A DNA stretch of 64,000 nt from Chrysoporthe austroafricana (Eukaryota > Ascomycota > Sordariomycetes > Diaporthales > Cryphonectriaceae), in contig JYIP02000006.1 in the NCBI GenBank assembly GCA_001051155.2, positions 1,674,001-1,738,000 of the forward strand, in the 5' to 3' direction. This document shows, piece after piece, positions 12,700-22,241 of this stretch (position 1 is the first letter of the stretch; each line of letters opens with the position of its first letter). A program made the translations under genes and the position numbers. Below the pieces are notes generated by a model. That model was given only the letters and a program-made list of their open reading frames with translations. It ran no database searches and was not told the origin of the DNA.

Positions 12700-13700
12700 T
12701 GTCGCTAAACGATATTAAGCTGTTTTTCTGGGATTGGCTTCCATTCTCGCTTTTTTCGTTCCTGCCGATAATTGCGAGCAATATAGCCTTTCTTACTACA
12801 ATTGTAGCAAATAACCCTTTTGCATTGCTTACGTACAAGGATATTTAGTTCTATAGGCCTAGCATATATAATGCCCGAATAGGCCGTACTATTTTTTTCC
12901 CTTATATTGGAACCTGCGCTTCCTAGTATTTGGCTAATACCGCAGAGTAGTACCGTAATTCTTCTGCTGTTATTGCTATCGTTTGTATAGTCGGTTATTA
13001 ATACGGACTGCCTTGTTAATAAACTTGCTAAGTTCCTCAAGTCGGTTTTCCTTATAGAGTTTGTCTTTAATTTCTTCCTTAAATCCTACGTAATAGGCGT
13101 CTATAAGAGGTTCGTCCTTATAGTCGAAATGGGCAACGATCTGCCGGAATTTGGCTATATAGTCTGCGGCCGAACCGGTCTGTCGAAATGCCTCTAGCTG
13201 CCGTACCGCAATATATCGTTCGTCCGGGTCTCCAAAAGTCTTAATAAGGGCTAATTCAAAATTGGCATAGCGCTGGAAAATGCGCTTAGTATCTTCTGAG
13301 CGGAATTCTTCGCTATTATTCAGATAGTCCCGAAAGGTTAGTTCCTACTACTGGAAGGCCGTTCTTTCGAAACGATTTCCTGCAAAATCAATCTTATCGT
13401 AAGTGGTTCTGAATTGTATTCCGTAATGCTTGAAATAGGCTTTGAATTGTATTAAGAAGGCTTGGAAATCTCTTCGAATACCTTTATAAGGACCGGGTTT
13501 GTCGAATTTAAAAGCCTTAGCCTGCTAGAAGGCATTGAGGCGGATAACCTCGTTCTTGACTTCTTCAAGTTATTAGTACAGAGCCATATTCTGTTACTGG
13601 AGCTGCTCGTTAGTGAGGACTACCGGTACTTCTTCCTGAAATGCCTAATTGCTGGATGAAAACGGGGTCTGGGGCGCTATCGTATCCTGAATATTGCTCA
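12700..13700 (-). pseudogene. Element B gag (capsid and zinc knuckle), RIP-mutated
   Basis: The minus strand reads a retrotransposon Gag: AFKFDKPGPYKG, DFQAFLIQFKAYFKHY, then FQ followed by two adjacent stops at 13345-13350 where two Trp codons are expected. After the stops come LTFRDYLNNSEEFR, YIAVRQLEAFRQTGSAADY and FRQIVAHFDY. A CCHC knuckle follows at 12768-12809, read as CYNCSKKGYIARNY, so the His and last Cys are both Tyr. A second His/Cys-type segment with the same Tyr substitutions lies downstream at about 12,003-12,194. Gag packages RNA in active elements; here it is inactivated. Confidence 0.86.
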
Positions 13701-13742
13701 AGGGGTATATACCGAACCGATCTTGAACAAGAGTTGTCAAAA

Positions 13743-14172
13743 TGTTATGAACGCTATAGCAGATCCTTAGATATACTGTAAGGATAAGGGGTTTATGCTA
13801 ATAAGAGCAATGCCGAATACTGCTTTGAGCTTCAGGACGAATTTACTGAGTATTGCAATATTCATAAGCCGATATGGCTATTAATAATAGGGTCCAATTG
13901 ATACTTAAGTTGATAACTAGAAGTCCTATGGCTAATTCTCTGAAAGGTATTTCTTGCTGTCTATATACTTTGCTTCGTAGGCGAGGCTTACTGGCTTACC
14001 TAGTAAGCGGGTGAGCGTGGCTTACTGGCTTACCTGGTAATCTGGTGATCCTTATCTTATCTAACCTTAACCCTTTGCATAACTTTTGGGATTCGTGCGC
14101 CTTATGTGGTATTCCCAGTGGGTAATTTGTCTGTTTTTCTTTGCACCCGGTTTCATTTGTGGGTTCATAACA
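13743..14172 (-). repeat. 5' LTR of element B
   Basis: 430 bp direct repeat of 6870-7299 with intact TGTTATGAAC...GTTCATAACA inverted ends. It is less mutated at the termini than the 3' LTR. As the element is on the minus strand this copy would contain the promoter. The first internal bases on the minus strand read TTTTGACAACTCTTGTTC. I recognise no tRNA-complementary primer-binding site there. Confidence 0.93.
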
Positions 14173-14177
14173 CTTAT
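14173..14177 (+). repeat. Target site duplication CTTAT (right)
   Basis: Matches 6865-6869 exactly and directly follows the right LTR of element B. Confidence 0.85.
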
Positions 14178-14470
14178 ACTTTTGCTTTCTGCAAAAGTGT
14201 ATTGGTTTCCCTGGGATTCTGTTTCGCCTTTTCGTATTAATCGGCCAAAAGTTTCCAATTAACGAAAGCGCACGCGATTTCGAAAAAGATCTTGATATCC
14301 GATATAACTTAATCTTTCCTCTTAGGATCGTTCAAAGCTTATATAAACTTGTATACTTAAGCAAGATGCTTAATCTCGATATAATCGATAAGCTACGGTA
14401 ATAAAATATTATTGCCGGTAATTGCTATAGTGAATTGGCAATAAATTATCGATAAATAATTATAATATCT

Positions 14471-14622
14471 CTTATAGGAACGCTATCTTTATAGAGGCCG
14501 ATATCCTATAAAATCGATATTCCTATAGGAACCGATACTTTATAGAGCCGATACTTTTATAGAAGCCGTTATTTTACAGGACTGATATTCTTATAGGAAC
14601 CATTACTCTATAAAGCCGATAA
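14471..14622 (+). repeat. Degenerate minisatellite, nine copies of a 15-18 bp unit
   Basis: Nine head-to-tail variants of a unit close to TTATAGRARCCGATAYT can be laid out end to end from 14471 to 14622. Examples begin at 14471, 14522, 14540, 14590 and 14608. Unit length drifts between 15 and 18 bases. It lies between element B and the inverted-repeat arm at 14671. No coding sequence is seen in it. Confidence 0.7.
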
Positions 14623-14670
14623 TCGAAACCCGATTATGCAGCAAAAGCGTACAAAGCGTAGCTATTAATT

Positions 14671-14875
14671 AATAGCGAACGTATTGAAATATATTATAAA
14701 GCATAATTCTTCTAAGAAAGTGAATTATGCTAAAGCCTATTAAGGCATTATATAGGCTTCCCGGTAAGGGTATAGCATTTATTTAGTGAATTCATTGCGT
14801 ATTTACCAGGGGATTTACTATAGATTTACCAGGCGAATCTATTACGAATTCACCTCGTCTATAAGTTTTGCTATT
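14671..14875 (+). repeat. Left arm of a 205-bp inverted repeat
   Basis: Reverse-complementary to 18820-19025 along its whole length with transition-type differences. It contains GCTATTATA at its inner end and TATTGAAATATATTATAAAG near its outer end. The arms enclose about 3.94 kb. They may be terminal inverted repeats of a DNA transposon or two oppositely oriented LTR relics; neither is proven. Confidence 0.78.
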
Positions 14876-16490
14876 ATACCTTTTATAGTCCAAAATAATC
14901 GAATAATTGAAAGACTCAAATAAAGTTGCTCGATTACCTTTTATATTAAATTATAATAGCTTATTATTTCTTAAGGATTATTACGGGAAATAATAATTAT
15001 ATATCCCGAATAAAGTAATATTGGATTTTATTAAAGAAGCTTATAATAGAAAATACTATTTCAGTATAAATTGCATATAATACAATTTAACGAATCGATT
15101 CGTTATTAGATATTGCTATGCTAAAATACGTAATTATATATCGATATATCAAGCTTATAATAAGAATAAAAACGATTTATAATAACTTTTAAAGGAAATA
15201 CAGCTTATATTATTTCTATTAATTTTATTTTATATTATTATTATAAACTTTATTATAAGATTACCGATAATACTATTTATAAATACTATATAAGCTTTAG
15301 CTAAAATACTATTTCTGGATATATTTCTTATAATTACAAATAAATACTCTAAAGTTATAATTATTATATTAAGTAATGCAATATATATTATAGCAAACTA
15401 AATAACTTTTATTTTACGAATACTTTATATTACTAGCTGAAAAATATTTAAAAGGATTATTTTAGATAGAGATTCGAAATTCTTATCGGAATTCTGGAAA
15501 TATTTATAAAAGGCTATCGGAACGAAACTTACTTACTCTACCGCTTCGCATTCGCAAACGGATAAGCAATCTAAAATAAAAAACCGAATAATTAAAATAG
15601 CAATTCAGTATTTCATAACCGCTTACTTTAATACAAAATGGACCGAAATAATACCAGTATTATAATTTAATCTGAATAATATATATAACCAAATTATAAA
15701 ATATTTAGCTAGCTAAATGCTATTCGGATTTAACTTATTATTAAGCTAGTAAATAAGAGATATAATACTTTTAGCAAAAGAAGTTTTCTAGGAAAAAGCT
15801 TAATTTTTTATTGCCGAAATGCAAATAATAGTTAAATTGCAATATAATAAATATTATTGCCAAATAATTTTCGAATTAAATAATTGAATATATATTCGTT
15901 TAAGCTATAAGTATTTATTACTAAATAATTTATTTTTGAAATTTTTATAATAAAAGATAAGATTTTTCTAAATTATTCGAAAAATAAGGAATTTAGCATA
16001 TAAATTGAAATTGGCTTTTTATATAAATATTTATTCAATAATTTCAATAATATAATTAACGCTTGCAAATTTTCTTAAAACGGATTCTTATAAATATAAC
16101 CTTATATATTAAAACTTAATAAATATACTAAAGGATCCGGATATCGAAAAGTATTTAAAAGATTATCGATATTATAAGCTAAAAAGGATAATTAGCTGCT
16201 ATAAGCGAAAATATAGATATAATCCGCGCAGAATTAAATACTTAATAAAATGGATAAACTATTTTAGCTATTATAATATATAGATGCCTTGTAATACTTT
16301 GAATGCGGACGAAATAATATGTAATTTCGAACGGAAATGCGAAGCTATAGCCGAATTGCAAGAAAGAGCAAAGCGAAAGCGGCTATTAGCGAAAGAAATC
16401 CTTAAACCGGGAAATATCGTTATAATTGCCTTACGAAAACGAGATAGGCTAAGGCGCGATTTACGAATAGAAAATGTATTGGAATAAGCT
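14876..16490 (+). pseudogene. Chromovirus C integrase/chromodomain fragment, RIP-mutated
   Basis: Plus-strand relic of the same family as element A, to which it is inverted (A 1-1615). It has the H2C2 region of integrase at about 15,090-15,175 (YCYAKIRNYIS, then Tyr and Asn where Cys is expected). The DDE core reads DRDSKFLSEFWKYL near 15,466 and TYSTASHSQTDKQS near 15,525. The chromodomain at about 16,130-16,340 reads EKYLKDYRYYKLKRIIS, RIKYLIKWINYF, stop, MPCNTLNADEII. A 67-codon open tail (16284-16487) follows. The fragment lacks RT and gag and abuts the left inverted-repeat arm, so it is a 5'-truncated copy. Confidence 0.8.
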
Positions 16491-16855
16491 AATCTATTTA
16501 TTCCAAAAAATCGAAAAAACTCGCGACGCAATAAGCGCGCGTTAGAGTAAAGACGATTGCTAAATAAAGCAAGTGAATTTCTGGCAAATGCAAAAGGCTA
16601 TTATTTCGTAAACTGCTAGTAAATTCATTTTATTTTCTTTTTCCTATTAGCGCGCTTATAATTACTATCCCTATTTATTTATTATAGCTAGCTATATTGC
16701 TTTATCGTTATTACCTTTTATTATACTTTTAAATATTATTTTTGGGCATTAAGCTAGCATTATTATTAATTTCGCTTTATTTTGCTAAGCTTCCGTAAAT
16801 TTATAAGGATTATATTAATAAAGCTATTAATATTACTAAAATCAAGATATATTAC
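16491..16855. other. AT-rich spacer without identifiable feature
   Basis: Sequence between the end of the A/C homology and the next RIP-mutated reading frame. I see no open frame, repeat or recognisable element. Confidence 0.4.
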
Positions 16856-18140
16856 GCGATTATCAGGTCGTATCCTTCCGTAAATGCCTTGCTATAAGAC
16901 TAAAACTAATAAAAAACGGAAAGCATTGCTTAAATTTACCCCGAATTCACTTACCGTTCATAATTTTATCCTTGCCTTATATACTCTATTAATAGCTTAT
17001 TGCGTCCTATTTCTTACTATAATATCGAAAGATAATCGCTTACGAAATAAGCGTAGCTATTATATTAAAGATAAGGCTAAATAAACGATATTAAGCAATT
17101 ATAGCAATTTTACTAAAAAGGAAATAAATGCTATATACTATATAGCCGATATAGCAAAAATCGTTATAATTTACGAATATAATCGTAATATAGCCTTTGC
17201 TATTTAGAAAAAAATAGCCAAGAATATTAAGCCAGTTTTAGCTAAGCTTAAAGCTTTCGAGCTTATTATATTAGTCGCTAATTTAAGCTTATTTGCTATA
17301 ATAAAGCGAAACTTTATAATGCTCGCTAAGCGCTATTAAATTATAAACGATATTATCGACTTAACCGAAAACGACTTACTAAATATAGCTAATCTATTAG
17401 TTATACCAAGCAAAACTTCCCGAGCTAATATTAGTAATACCTTGCCCTTACGGGCTATGCCTTACGCTATCCCTGCTTTATCTATTAAATATAACCTTAA
17501 ATCCAAAACTATTAAAGCCGAAATTGCGGTATATTACTATACGCTAGCCCTTTATATATCTAAGGAATATATATGCTATAATTTTACTTAAAGAAATAAT
17601 TTCGGTATTAATTATCCTTACGTTATTAACGGCTTTGCTATTTATAATAATATTAAGTTCGGCATTATCGGAATCTATAATAATTGCATTTAATATTTCT
17701 TCTCTTTTACTATAAGAGAATATATATACGAATTCGTTATTTAGTTCCGCAACTTTAATCTTATTATCTTATTTAACCGATCGGGCTTATATTTTATTAT
17801 AAACTAAATCTTCCGTTTCGAATACGATTTTAAAGCTATTAAGATCGTTTTTACTAAGGATAATATGGATTACGATTTTAATATTACTTTTTAAAAATAG
17901 GCTAATGAAAATAAGGATTATTTTAGCGCTGCCCGGTCTTTGCAATACTAAAAAAGCATAATAAGCCTTAAATCTTATATCCAAGCATATAAGCTAGTTA
18001 AGACTTTATAGCTTAATATCTATAATTATACCGATTTCTGCAATTATATCGGAAAGGAAAAACTATTTGCTATATTCTTTCGCAATTTATTAAACCTTAA
18101 AGCTATTACTAAAGCTTAAGAAATTATTCCTAATTAATAA
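16856..18140 (+). pseudogene. RIP-mutated long ORF of unknown family
   Basis: One plus-strand frame from about 17,290 to 18,138 can be read almost continuously, interrupted only by TAA/TAG codons that fit mutated Gln or Trp. Readable pieces are MLAKRY, NIANLLVIPSKTSRANISN, ALSIKYNLKSKTIKAEIAVY, FGIIGIYNNC, KIVFTKDNMDYDFNITF and SYIQAYKLVKTL. A basic N-terminal piece (MPCYKTKTNKKRKALLKF) starts at 16884. I recognise no family. It lies between the inverted-repeat arms, so it may be the coding region of the element that owns those arms. Frame continuity is seen; the transposase idea is inference. Confidence 0.5.
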
Positions 18141-18819
18141 ATATAATTATTATTTATCGATATAATATTATTAGCAATATATAATACTGCTTTTTTCTAA
18201 TAATTTATAGACTTAATTACTTATATTAAAGACTGGCTATAATATTGCTATATAATAACTATATACGGCTATCGGCTTTGCATACCGATATATCCTATCG
18301 TAATTTCATTTTATATTTATTATTATTATACTTATTTAATATCCTATTATTTAAAAGCTATATTTTCTATTAATATTTATAAGCAATTTTGGTTTTTAGT
18401 TATATTTATGCCAAATATTTCGGTAGTAAATACGATTAAGCATTACCGAAATATATTTGGATATCAGCTAGCCTTATTATATATAAATACTATATATATC
18501 TATTTATTCCAAGTATAAACCGATTGTAATAGAGGATCAATTCTAAGCTCCCGATATAAGCAAATTTTCTTTTAATTCCTAATATAAGCATATTTATTAT
18601 TCAAGTCCTTAATATAAGCACGTTTATCTATTAAGATTCTAGTACGAATCGGCTTTATAAAACGATTATTATTTCTTATATAATCTCTTTTGTCCAATAA
18701 TGCCATTATGCTTTTCTTTACTGTATAAATTAAAGTCTTACTATATTATATTATTGCTATTTAAGATATCTCTAACAGTTAGCTTCCTTTATAGATAAAG
18801 GTTATAAAGGGCCGGCAAT
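18141..18819. other. AT-rich spacer inside the inverted-repeat unit
   Basis: No continuous frame or recognisable domain. The segment joins the end of the unknown ORF to the right inverted-repeat arm. Confidence 0.4.
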
Positions 18820-19025
18820 TAATAGCAAAACCTATAGACAAAGTGGATTCGTAATAGATTTGTTTAATAAATCTATAATGAATCCCTTAGTAAATACGCA
18901 GTAAATTTACTAAGTGGATGCTATACCCTTACCGGGGGGCTTATATAATACCTTAATAGGCTTTAACGTAATTTACTTTCTTGGAAGAACTATGTTTTAT
19001 AATATATTTCAGTACGTTTACTATT
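18820..19025 (-). repeat. Right arm of the 205-bp inverted repeat
   Basis: Reverse complement of 14671-14875. The inner end reads TAATAGCAAAACC and the outer end CAGTACGTTTACTATT. It carries the same GGTAAGGGTATAGCAT core (as its complement) as the left arm. Confidence 0.78.
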
Positions 19026-19181
19026 ACTTTCGTTTCCTTTAAAAAATACTAAATATTACTTTAATAGCCTTCAATTTCCGCTGCCTCCCCGTTCTAATAG
19101 AGTGGCTATTATTAGCAATATATTATCTTTTGGAAAATAGTATAAGTTAATCAATTTGCGCGAATAGATTATAAGTGGTCT

Positions 19182-19199
19182 TATATATATATATATATT
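19182..19199 (+). repeat. TA microsatellite
   Basis: Uninterrupted run of alternating T and A at this position in the AT-rich block. Confidence 0.8.
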
Positions 19200-20149
19200 G
19201 TAAATTAAGAAAAATTCGCAAAGATTCTTATATAACTTGCTAGCTATATATTTTTCGTAATCTTAATAGACTATAAACTTTAATATTTAAATAAAATATA
19301 AGCATATAAAGCATATAATCTCACTGCTACTTTATCCTAATTCCAATTAAGAAATTTAAGTGCGCTTTATAACTGTGCTTAAGACAGCTTAATAGTATGC
19401 TTTTCGTACTAGGAGAAGTATAAAGAGAAAGCTTGCAAGCCCTGGTATATATTGGACTTATCGTTCTAATCCCGGAGCAGTTAAAAAGGAACCTGAAAAC
19501 TAGCTAATATCGACAATCTGCTCGAACCGGGCCCCTAGGATATAATAGAAGCCTTCTAAAGGGAATATGCGAAAACTAGTAGTCGAGATATGTCGGTATT
19601 CGGCGCCGAGAGATTCCAAAGTGCGAGCTTCCAGTTCCTTGGCAAATCTGCAGATGAATTCGATAAGGGACACGAGGAATACGGACAGGTCTTGTGAGAA
19701 AAAGCTGCTTATTGTTCCGTTATTGATCGGGAATTTTTGTCGGTGAATTGGTATATAACTTTGGAGCCTTGCCGACTTGGAACTCTATTATAAAAAGCTT
19801 CAAATTTATAGTTAAATCTATAATACGAGCACGGAAGCGGCTAGAAAGACAGGCCTTATAGTAAGCGGTGCTTGCGTAGATCGATAGGGAAAATTGTACA
19901 AGCTATTTAAATAAGTATTATTGCTAATTAATTCTTATTAGCGTAAGTAAACGTAATTTACCCTATTATATACTTTTTTCGATAAAGCTTATATCGAATT
20001 AAAACTGACGCGCTTAACGACGGGATCTGTATTTAATTATAGTTTAAATATTCTTATATAGAGAGACAAGCGTTCGGGATTCCACGTTTTTGATAAAGGG
20101 AAAGCGGTTTAGACTATTAGGCGGCTAAAGTAAGAAACGTTAAGGGAAA
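19200..20149. other. Degraded repeat sequence, unidentified
   Basis: AT-rich with a somewhat more GC-rich island near 19,420-19,720. I see no continuous frame, LTR or known domain. Confidence 0.4.
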
Positions 20150-20650
20150 GCTTGGAAAACATCTCGTACAGCGCGCATATATTAGCGTATTTACAGATTT
20201 TATAATAGTTATAATACAATTATTAGCGGAGTCGTTTCTCAAACTTATTGCTCCGTTATATCCTTGTAATAGTTCTTTTTTCTTACGTATTTCTAAGTGT
20301 TTTTGCTTAATCCAGGTCTGCTACTTTACTCCTCTAACGATGCTTTTAAGGAAACTATAATATGCAATATTATTAATTGATATTCGCCTCTTTTATATAA
20401 CTTCTCCTTCTATTATTCGCTTTATTTTAGTATAGAATGTTCTTAGACAAGTTGCTAATTTCATTGGTATGGTCGATAGCTTCCTCGCTTTGGATCCGTT
20501 GCCTTATAAGGCTTTTAGCTTAGCTTCGCAGTCCTTTGTCGCTTTTCTGAACGCGAGCTGTCCCTATTTGCTCGTATAATTAGTAAGCGTGCTTCGAGAT
20601 ATAATAAGTTTCTATATCGAGGATTTTGGCACTAGAGCCGGCCTGAAATT
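20150..20650 (-). pseudogene. RIP-mutated minus-strand ORF remnant, unknown family
   Basis: One minus-strand frame stays mostly open through this segment, with a few TAA/TAG codons. It reads pieces such as QLAFRKATKDCEAKLKAL, ARKLSTIPMKLATCLRTFY, SFLKSIVRGVK, KQKHLEIRKKKELLQGYNG and LRNDSANNCIITIIKSVNTL. It resembles the tail of a basic DNA-binding or transposon protein but I cannot name it. It is the last degraded unit before the composition boundary. Confidence 0.35.
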
Positions 20651-21353
20651 GAAAGGGAGACCTCGTTATAATATCTTCTGATTAGCCTTATCGATACAGA
20701 TCGCATTAATCCGGTAATCTTTTCTCTATTATCGCCGTAAACAGATATTGAATCCTGTACTGGCAGCCCTATATAGCTATACCGGAATTTTATAGAATTA
20801 GAAACAGGGTTTCGGATTATAAATGTCCTCTAGAGGGCCAAATAGTGTTTCCAAGAATGAATTAAATCGATTTCCCGGGGGGGGGCTGCGTTAAAAGGAG
20901 GGTCAGGGCTGGGCAGCGGTTGCAGCTGTGGCTGGCTGGCCTTCACTTGGGTGCCGGCAAGTATTGTGTGCCTTCTGTATGTATCACTACGGCTGGGAAC
21001 AATTCGGCCTCCATCTCGACACTCAGTCCGAGCTGTAACCATTCATTCGTCTACGGCTCGAGAAGGGAAGACGGCCGCTTCACAGCTCGTAATCAGGGGC
21101 GGGGGAGACCCTTGAGCATGCGCCTGTGCACGTGGCTGAGGGGCCGTTGACGCGTCGTCGTATCTCCGGACCTTGATCGACAGCGCTCGTTCGTCGTCCA
21201 CTTCCCCCCGCGCGGATGCTCTCAGTTACAATTGGAACGTCAGCAATTCAAGAACAGCAGAGGCTCGCGCCATCGAGGAGCACGATCCGCCGGCTCTCAC
21301 TCTAGAACACTTTGGCCCTACGCCCTCTTTAGACCCGCAGGACGAGCTACAAG
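20651..21353. other. Composition boundary and upstream region of the EEP gene
   Basis: AT-rich sequence gives way to GC-rich sequence near 20,850; a run of nine G lies at 20877-20885. The 500 bp before the start at 21354 should hold the promoter and 5' UTR of the hydrolase gene. No TATA box or known operator stands out. Confidence 0.5.
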
Positions 21354-22241
21354 ATGGGTTTTCACGACCTGGAGGAAACGATGCCCTTCCGGGCCATTAC
21401 GTTCAACGTTCGCTACGCTACGAACAGCCCTGTCAAGAACGAGGAGCTCTGGAAGGTGCGCTGCCCCAAGCTCTGCGCACAGCTCCGCTTCACCGTGGCC
21501 GGCCACCCCGCCGCGTTCATCAGCCTCCAAGAGGCGCTGGCGAACCAGGTCAAGGACGTCCAAGCCGGGATGGGCTCCTCCTGGGCACACATCGGGGTCG
21601 GGCGCGATGACGGCGTGGCCGCGGGCGAGTTCTCGCCCGTCTTCTACAACGTCGACGTCTGGAAGTGCGAGCGCAACAAGACGTACTGGCTGAGCCCGAC
21701 GCCGGAGAAGCCCTCGCGGGGGTGGGACGCGGTGCTGCCGCGGATCGTGACGATGGGCCAGTTCAGGCATAGGGTGACGGGCACGCGGGTTGTGGTCCTG
21801 AGCACGCACTTCGACCACGTGGGCATCAAGGCGCGGGAGGAGAGCGCGAGGCTGATCCTGAAGCTCACGGACGCCTGGGTGGGGGAGGTCAGCGCCCAGG
21901 GACACGCGAGACCGCCCGTCTTCCTGGGCGGTGACTTCAACAGTAAGACGAGCGACCCGGCCTACCAGACGATGACTGCGCCTGGCACGGGCATGACGGA
22001 CATTTCGACCCTGATTCCAAAGGAGCAGCGGTACGGGAACGAGCTGACGTATAGCTCCTTTGACGAACCGAATCAAGTGCCCAAGCGGATTGACTTTCTG
22101 TTCGTCAAGGATACATCGGCCATTAAGTTTCTCACGTTTGGGGTACTGGCCAATCGATTCGATGATGGAGTGTTTCTGTCAGACCACAGGGCGACCGTCG
22201 CGGATATGGAGATTCCGATCAAGGGGCAGCGCCCCTCCTGA
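21354..22241 (+). CDS. Endonuclease/exonuclease/phosphatase (EEP, DNase I-like) family hydrolase
   Basis: Single-exon gene of 295 residues. The EEP fold cleaves phosphodiester or phosphomonoester bonds with a metal ion; substrates range from nucleic acids to inositol phosphates and sphingolipids, so the substrate here is unknown. The motifs are all present in order: TFNVRYAT with Asn18, SLQE with Glu60, GRDDG at 83-87, THFDHVG with His152/Asp154, LGGDFNS with Asp194/Asn196, RIDFLFV with Asp247 and LSDHR with Asp277/His278. The catalytic set therefore looks intact. No signal peptide or membrane segment is seen, suggesting an intracellular enzyme. ATG 21354 is the first in frame; a second Met follows nine residues later, just before the conserved core. 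It is the first intact gene after the degraded block. Confidence 0.85.
   Translation: MGFHDLEETMPFRAITFNVRYATNSPVKNEELWKVRCPKLCAQLRFTVAGHPAAFISLQEALANQVKDVQAGMGSSWAHIGVGRDDGVAAGEFSPVFYNVDVWKCERNKTYWLSPTPEKPSRGWDAVLPRIVTMGQFRHRVTGTRVVVLSTHFDHVGIKAREESARLILKLTDAWVGEVSAQGHARPPVFLGGDFNSKTSDPAYQTMTAPGTGMTDISTLIPKEQRYGNELTYSSFDEPNQVPKRIDFLFVKDTSAIKFLTFGVLANRFDDGVFLSDHRATVADMEIPIKGQRPS

Larger units (their letters stand above)
6870..14172 (-). mobile_element. Complete but RIP-killed Ty3/gypsy chromovirus B with two LTRs
   Basis: A 7303-bp element bounded by two 430-bp direct repeats (6870-7299 and 13743-14172) and flanked by a perfect 5-bp duplication CTTAT (6865-6869 and 14173-14177). The right LTR has perfect 10-bp inverted ends, TGTTATGAAC and GTTCATAACA. 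On the minus strand the internal region runs gag with a zinc knuckle, protease, reverse transcriptase/RNase H, integrase and chromodomain, then an extra oppositely oriented ORF and a purine tract before the 3' LTR. The gene order defines Ty3/gypsy. It inserted between A and the sequence now at 14,178. Every coding domain carries stops and substituted key residues, so it is a fossil. Confidence 0.93.
1..20850. other. AT-rich, RIP-degraded transposon block
   Basis: The whole stretch is strongly AT-rich and TA-rich, contains no intact long reading frame, and consists largely of recognisable but broken retroelement coding sequence. Stops fall where Trp or Gln codons are expected, and Asp, Gly, Cys and His codons of catalytic or metal-binding motifs appear as Asn, Asn and Tyr, all explained by C-to-T or G-to-A transitions. 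This is the expected outcome of repeat-induced point mutation in Pezizomycotina followed by heterochromatinisation. Composition changes abruptly to GC-rich gene DNA near 20,850. The RIP assignment is inference from mutation type; the composition and stops are seen directly. Confidence 0.88.

Noticed and set aside
19420..19720. Possible gene in the GC-richer island inside the AT block
   Set aside because: No frame longer than a few dozen codons and no recognisable motif.
21318..22076. 252-codon minus-strand frame opposite the EEP hydrolase
   Set aside because: Arg/Val/Leu-rich antisense shadow; the plus-strand frame has all EEP catalytic motifs.
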